Source: Flaccisagitta enflata
Lineage: Eukaryota; Chaetognatha; Sagittoidea; Aphragmophora
NCBI GenBank assembly: GCA_965153355.1
Contig: OZ231126.1
Span: forward strand, 1,736,001 to 1,800,000
Reading direction: 5' to 3'
Length of the DNA stretch: 64,000 nucleotides
Under the pieces are notes generated by a model, which made no database searches, was not told the DNA's origin, and saw only the letters and a program-made list of their open reading frames with translations. Numbering within the stretch: the first letter of the stretch is position 1; each line of letters starts with the position of its first letter. Positions 60,160-64,000 of this stretch are shown here, in pieces. The translations under genes and the position numbers were made by a program.

Positions 60160-63100
60160 CCGTACCTAAACAAAATTCAGTCTTTAAAGTCGGTGGAGAT
60201 GATGGAGCATGGCGTCTGATCGTACCGTTATACGTAGTGGGGGAAAATGGAGAAGAGATTGGCACTTATGCTCTTCTCGATGGTGGTGCGAACCGAAATG
60301 TTGTGTCGGAGTCGATATGTTCACGTTTGGGAATAGGAGGAAGAGACGTGAACATGAAAGTGACGACCTTGGACAAAACTGTGGAAGGTGTCAGGAAAGT
60401 AGCGGATGTGATGGTGAAAGGTACAAATGGTTTTGAACTAAAGCTGAGCAATGCGATCTTTGGAGAGATAATAGCCACAGAGGGTGACAGACCCCCCAGA
60501 ATCGCGGATGTGGAGGGGATTGAACACTTGAGCGACATCGAGTTTCCTGCTTTTCCGGAAGAGAATGACGCCGACAGCCAAATAGGAGTGATTATCGGGG
60601 CTGAACATGCCCGAGTATGGAGCTCTGGCAAAAGGCGCATCGGCGATGAGTCACTTCCGGTGGCGCTGGAGACGGGATTCGGCTACTGTCTGATAGGCCC
60701 CAAGAAGAACGTTGACTCGCATTGTTTTGTTTGTAACCATGTTTCCTTTCAGAGTTACCCATCCAACACAGAGAAAGAAATGAAAAAATGTTTTGCGAGT
60801 GAATTTGAAAGAGCAAAAAACGACGATGAAACAATGTCGGTGGAGGATAGATTTGCTCTTAGGCAACTCGAAGAATCGATTGTATGGGATTCTACAGTGG
60901 AAAGATATCGAGTGAGCCTGCCCCACAAACGCGGAAGAAAAGCGACGGCAGAAAGGATCAACAAAGTGGATTCGAGCGGCATGGCATTGGACCGCCTGTG
61001 GAGAACGGCACGACAAATGCGAAAGGACCCGGAGAGGAGAAGGGTCACATTTGAAACAATGCGTCAATTCGAAGCGAAGGGCAGAGTCGTGAAACTCGAT
61101 CCGAAAAAGCACGCAGCAACACCGTCGGACAGGCCTAAGTGGACAATCCCCATCCATGTCACAGATAAGCCAGGGAAACCTGGTCAAGTTCGTATCTGTC
61201 ATGATTGTAGGGCATCTGTGGGGGGTGTGTGTTTGAATGATTGTCTATTAGATGGCCCCCAATTGGCATGTGATATTCGTGGCGTGTTGATGCGTTTTCG
61301 TGATGGGGGTGAAGTTGCGGTAGGGGCTGACATTAAAGATTTTTTCCATGAAATCTATATTGCAGAGGAAGACGAAGGCGCCTTTACGTACTGGTGGTTT
61401 CCGACGGAGGAGATGGACGAAGCGGAATTGAATGGATTTTTGGGTCACGTGTTCGGCGCCAAAAGTTCCAACTTCGTCGCGATCTTCACGCAACGGTACC
61501 ACATCAATCAGAGGGCGAGAGAATACGGTCCTCAAGTAGTGGAGGCGTCAAACCGCAATCTGTACGTCGACGATCTGTTGAAGTCTTTGCGCAACACGAA
61601 GATAGCGCGTGATTTCCGGATCGCGATCACTGCGGCGATGAAGGATGGCGGCTTCACTCTCTGCAAGTGGCGCTCATCAAGGCCGGAAGTGCTGGAGGAG
61701 GCGGATCCGGCGCCGGAAATGAAGGACTTTCGGAATGCCGCAGCCCCCGGAGAAGACGTGGGAAAAGTTCTGGGGATGCGTTATTCGTTCTCAGCGGACA
61801 AGATTTCTTACGCGCCAGAAAAAGAAAAAGCGGAAATGAAAGTGGAAACGAAACGCCAGATGCTACAAGTAATAGCGTCATTCTTCGACCCCCTCGGATT
61901 CTTGGACCCTTTCGTGATTTGGGCGAGATTCATTCTGCAGCAAGTGATGAAGACCGCGATCGGATGGGACGAGAAAAACATAGAGGAAGCATTGTTGGAA
62001 GCATTTGCTGTGTGGCAAGGAGATTTTGAATTCCTCAAAAACTTTGAAATTGAACGATGGACTGCGACGCTGGAAACTCAGGATGGTGAAAAACAACTGA
62101 TGGTGTTCAGCGATGCGAGTAGTAAGGGATACGGCGTGGTGATATACGTGCGCCGGAAGACGCCGGATGGAAAGATTCACGTAGCGATCGTATGCTCGAA
62201 GGCGCACGTGGTGCCGGTGAAAGACGCTGAAGCTGGGCACCACGATTCGATGCCGAGGCTGGAATTGCAGGCCGCGCGATTGGCGGCAAGGATGAGATCA
62301 TCTGTGGAAAAAGAGACAGGGAGTTATGACAGTATCATTATGTGGACTGACTCTGAATGTGTGATTAAGCAACTTAATGATACAGTCACCCGATTTAAAG
62401 TTTATTTTTCCAACCGCATCTCAGAAATACAGGCGTTGACGAGCGTGTCCGAGTGGAGATGGGTGCCTTCCGGGGAAAACCCGGCCGACGACTGTACCCA
62501 TGGTCTTCTGGCGCGTGACCCGAAATGGCGACGTTTCCACAGTGGGCCGGAATTTTTGTGGCAAGACGAGACGGAATGGCCGGAAAAGCAGATCGTGTCG
62601 GAACCATTCCCAGCGCATATCCTGGCTACGGCAGTGACAACTCCTGCAGTGGAAGAGACTTGGATATCGAGAATATCCCGCGGTGTTGCCTCGTGGCCAG
62701 GAAAAGTACGTCGGATCGCGCTTTTCAAAAAGACGATAATGCGATGTGTAGTGAGACGACGCCCCGCAGTCGGTGGCAGCGGTGCGCAGTCAGCTACACT
62801 GCGCGAGCTGCGAGACGCGGAAATGCTTCTGATACGGGACATTCAATCGCGGCATTTCAATGAAGAGATAAAAGCGTTGACGACGGCGCCAAAAGGCCCC
62901 ACAAAGAGACATAAAGTGCACGCGAAATCGACGATAGTGGCATTGAACCCGTTCATCGATGCGAGTGGGATACTGCGCTGCATGGGACGTCTCACAAACT
63001 CGACGGATCTGAGCTACGACGCCAGACATCCAATAATACTCCCTCATGACGACGACGAAGTGTTGGTTTTGATAAGACTATTTCATGAATGTCACCTTCA

Positions 63101-64000
63101 CGCTGGCGTGGAACATGTGTTGGGAGAGTCGCGACCCCGTTTTTGGATCACAAAAGGGCGCCGCGTCGTGTCGCGCGTGGTAAAAGCATGCGTGGGATGT
63201 CAGAGACACTTCAAAGCGCCGGAGTCGCAGCAAATGGCGCCGCTTCCCGCAGAAAGGACGCATGCTTGTCGGCCCTTCGAGAATACGGGAGTAGACTGCT
63301 TTGGACCTGTGAAATGCAAAATTGTTGGAAGGGCATTTCACAAAGTGAATGTGGCTCTTTTTACGTGTATGGCGACGAGAGCAGTGCATTTCGAAGTATT
63401 GCGGAGTATGGACACATCGAGCTTTATTGATGCTCTGCAACGCTTTTGGGCGAGAAGACCGGCGGTGAGGCGCCTGTTTTCAGATTGTGGCTCAAACTTC
63501 ACTTCCGCCGAGAAAGAGATTGCGGCGGAAGTCGCGGCATGGAACGCGTCGTCGACGAAGGATTTGCGGCTGCTTGGGATCGAATGGAAGTTCAACCCAC
63601 CGACATCCCCTCATAGGGGTGGTGTGTGGGAGCGGCTTGTGAAAGCCGCGAAAAAACATTTAACGTTCGTATTGACATTGGACAACCTGAGCATCGAGAC
63701 GTTGACGACAGTGTTGGCTCAGGCGGAGTTGGCGATGAACTCGAGACCGATCACACACATCCCTGATGAGCCTGGAGTCCAAGCGCTGCGTCCGATTGAC
63801 TTTCTGTGCCCTGGTGTATTTGCGGCGTCGGACTGTGACATTCTTCCTCCATCGCCTCCGGATGCAGTGTGCCTTCGTTACAGTTGGCGCCAATCGAGAG
63901 CATTGGTTGACGAATTTTGGAACCGGTGGTCGCGGGATTATGTTTCGGCGCTACAAGCGCGGCCGAAATGGCGTTTGTCGGAGCCAAATTTGGAAGTCGG
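60156..64000 (+). CDS. pol: BEL/Pao Pol polyprotein (protease, RT, RNase H, integrase), 3' end outside window
   Basis: An open frame of about 1281 codons in phase with gag, running off the window. Protease: YALLDGGANRNVV, with D at 60279 in a DGG rather than the usual D-S/T-G. A GFGYCLIGP block typical of BEL/Pao follows (about 60667). Reverse transcriptase: VRICHDCRASVGGVCLND, GADIKDFFHEIYI (D at 61329), YVDD at 61563-61574. RNase H: VFSDASSKGYG (D 62112), MPRLELQAARL (E 62262), MWTDSECVI (D 62349), then NPADDCTHGL. Integrase: HECHLHAG (63084) and CVGC (63189-63200) for zinc binding, and catalytic D 63294 (GVDCFGP), D 63483 (FSDCGSNF), E 63630 (GGVWERLVKAAKK) with 62 and 48 residues between. 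The late FWNRWSRDYVSALQ block is also typical. All key acids are present, suggesting a recent, possibly active copy. Confidence 0.93.

Overview
The window is repeat-dominated eukaryotic DNA, almost certainly from an invertebrate animal. It carries a BEL/Pao-type LTR retrotransposon (a group known from Metazoa), two truncated non-LTR retrotransposons, many hAT-like and TA-flanked non-autonomous DNA elements, and a very high density of long (CT)n, (GA)n, (GT)n and (TTG)n microsatellites. No rRNA or tRNA gene was recognised. The only candidate host coding sequence is one exon, and it is disrupted. The phylum cannot be fixed from the sequence.

The most distinctive content is a superfamily of short hairpin-ended elements, about twenty copies on both strands (called HP here). 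Each copy begins with AACAAGGCC or a variant, carries a subterminal motif of 10-12 nt, then a tandem-repeat core that usually ends in GACG/GACC-type tetranucleotides, and finishes in an 18-19-nt hairpin followed by TAAAA. The 5' subterminal motif is the reverse complement of the 3' hairpin arm. Four sequence types (GTCGCGTGC, GTCGCTTGC, GTTGCGGAC, GATGCGTCCTC) each match between the two ends of the same copy, so the ends covary. Five long copies (L1-L5) carry the same ordered series of minisatellites.

Layout. 1-3.9 kb: simple repeats, an HP copy of the GTTGCGGAC type and long copy L1. 5.5-9.0 kb: a foldback element filled with nested repeats. 9.2-23.4 kb: a tandem duplication of long HP DNA plus a 751-bp flank. 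The first unit is split by a 9.5-kb foldback element (10996-20496), and the second unit preserves the empty site. Inside the 9.5-kb element lies a nested series of three hAT-like elements, TA-flanked elements, HP copies and a dispersed repeat of about 370 bp. 24.0-25.6 kb (minus): a broken LINE. 27.8-33.5 kb (minus): a coding exon split by a 5.25-kb foldback element with a TATC target duplication. 36.7-38.7 kb: a palindromic element with L4 inserted in one arm. 39-45 kb: microsatellites and minisatellites. 45.7-47.4 kb: a second LINE fragment split by a TA-flanked element. 48-57 kb: microsatellites, HP copies and another TA-flanked element.

57.5-64.0 kb: a structurally intact BEL/Pao gag-pol. 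Gag (885 codons) ends in a TGA directly followed by CTAG, and pol continues in the same frame without another stop to the window end. This suggests that Gag-Pol is made by stop-codon readthrough. Protease, reverse transcriptase, RNase H and integrase catalytic motifs are all visible. The 3' end and 3' LTR lie outside the window.
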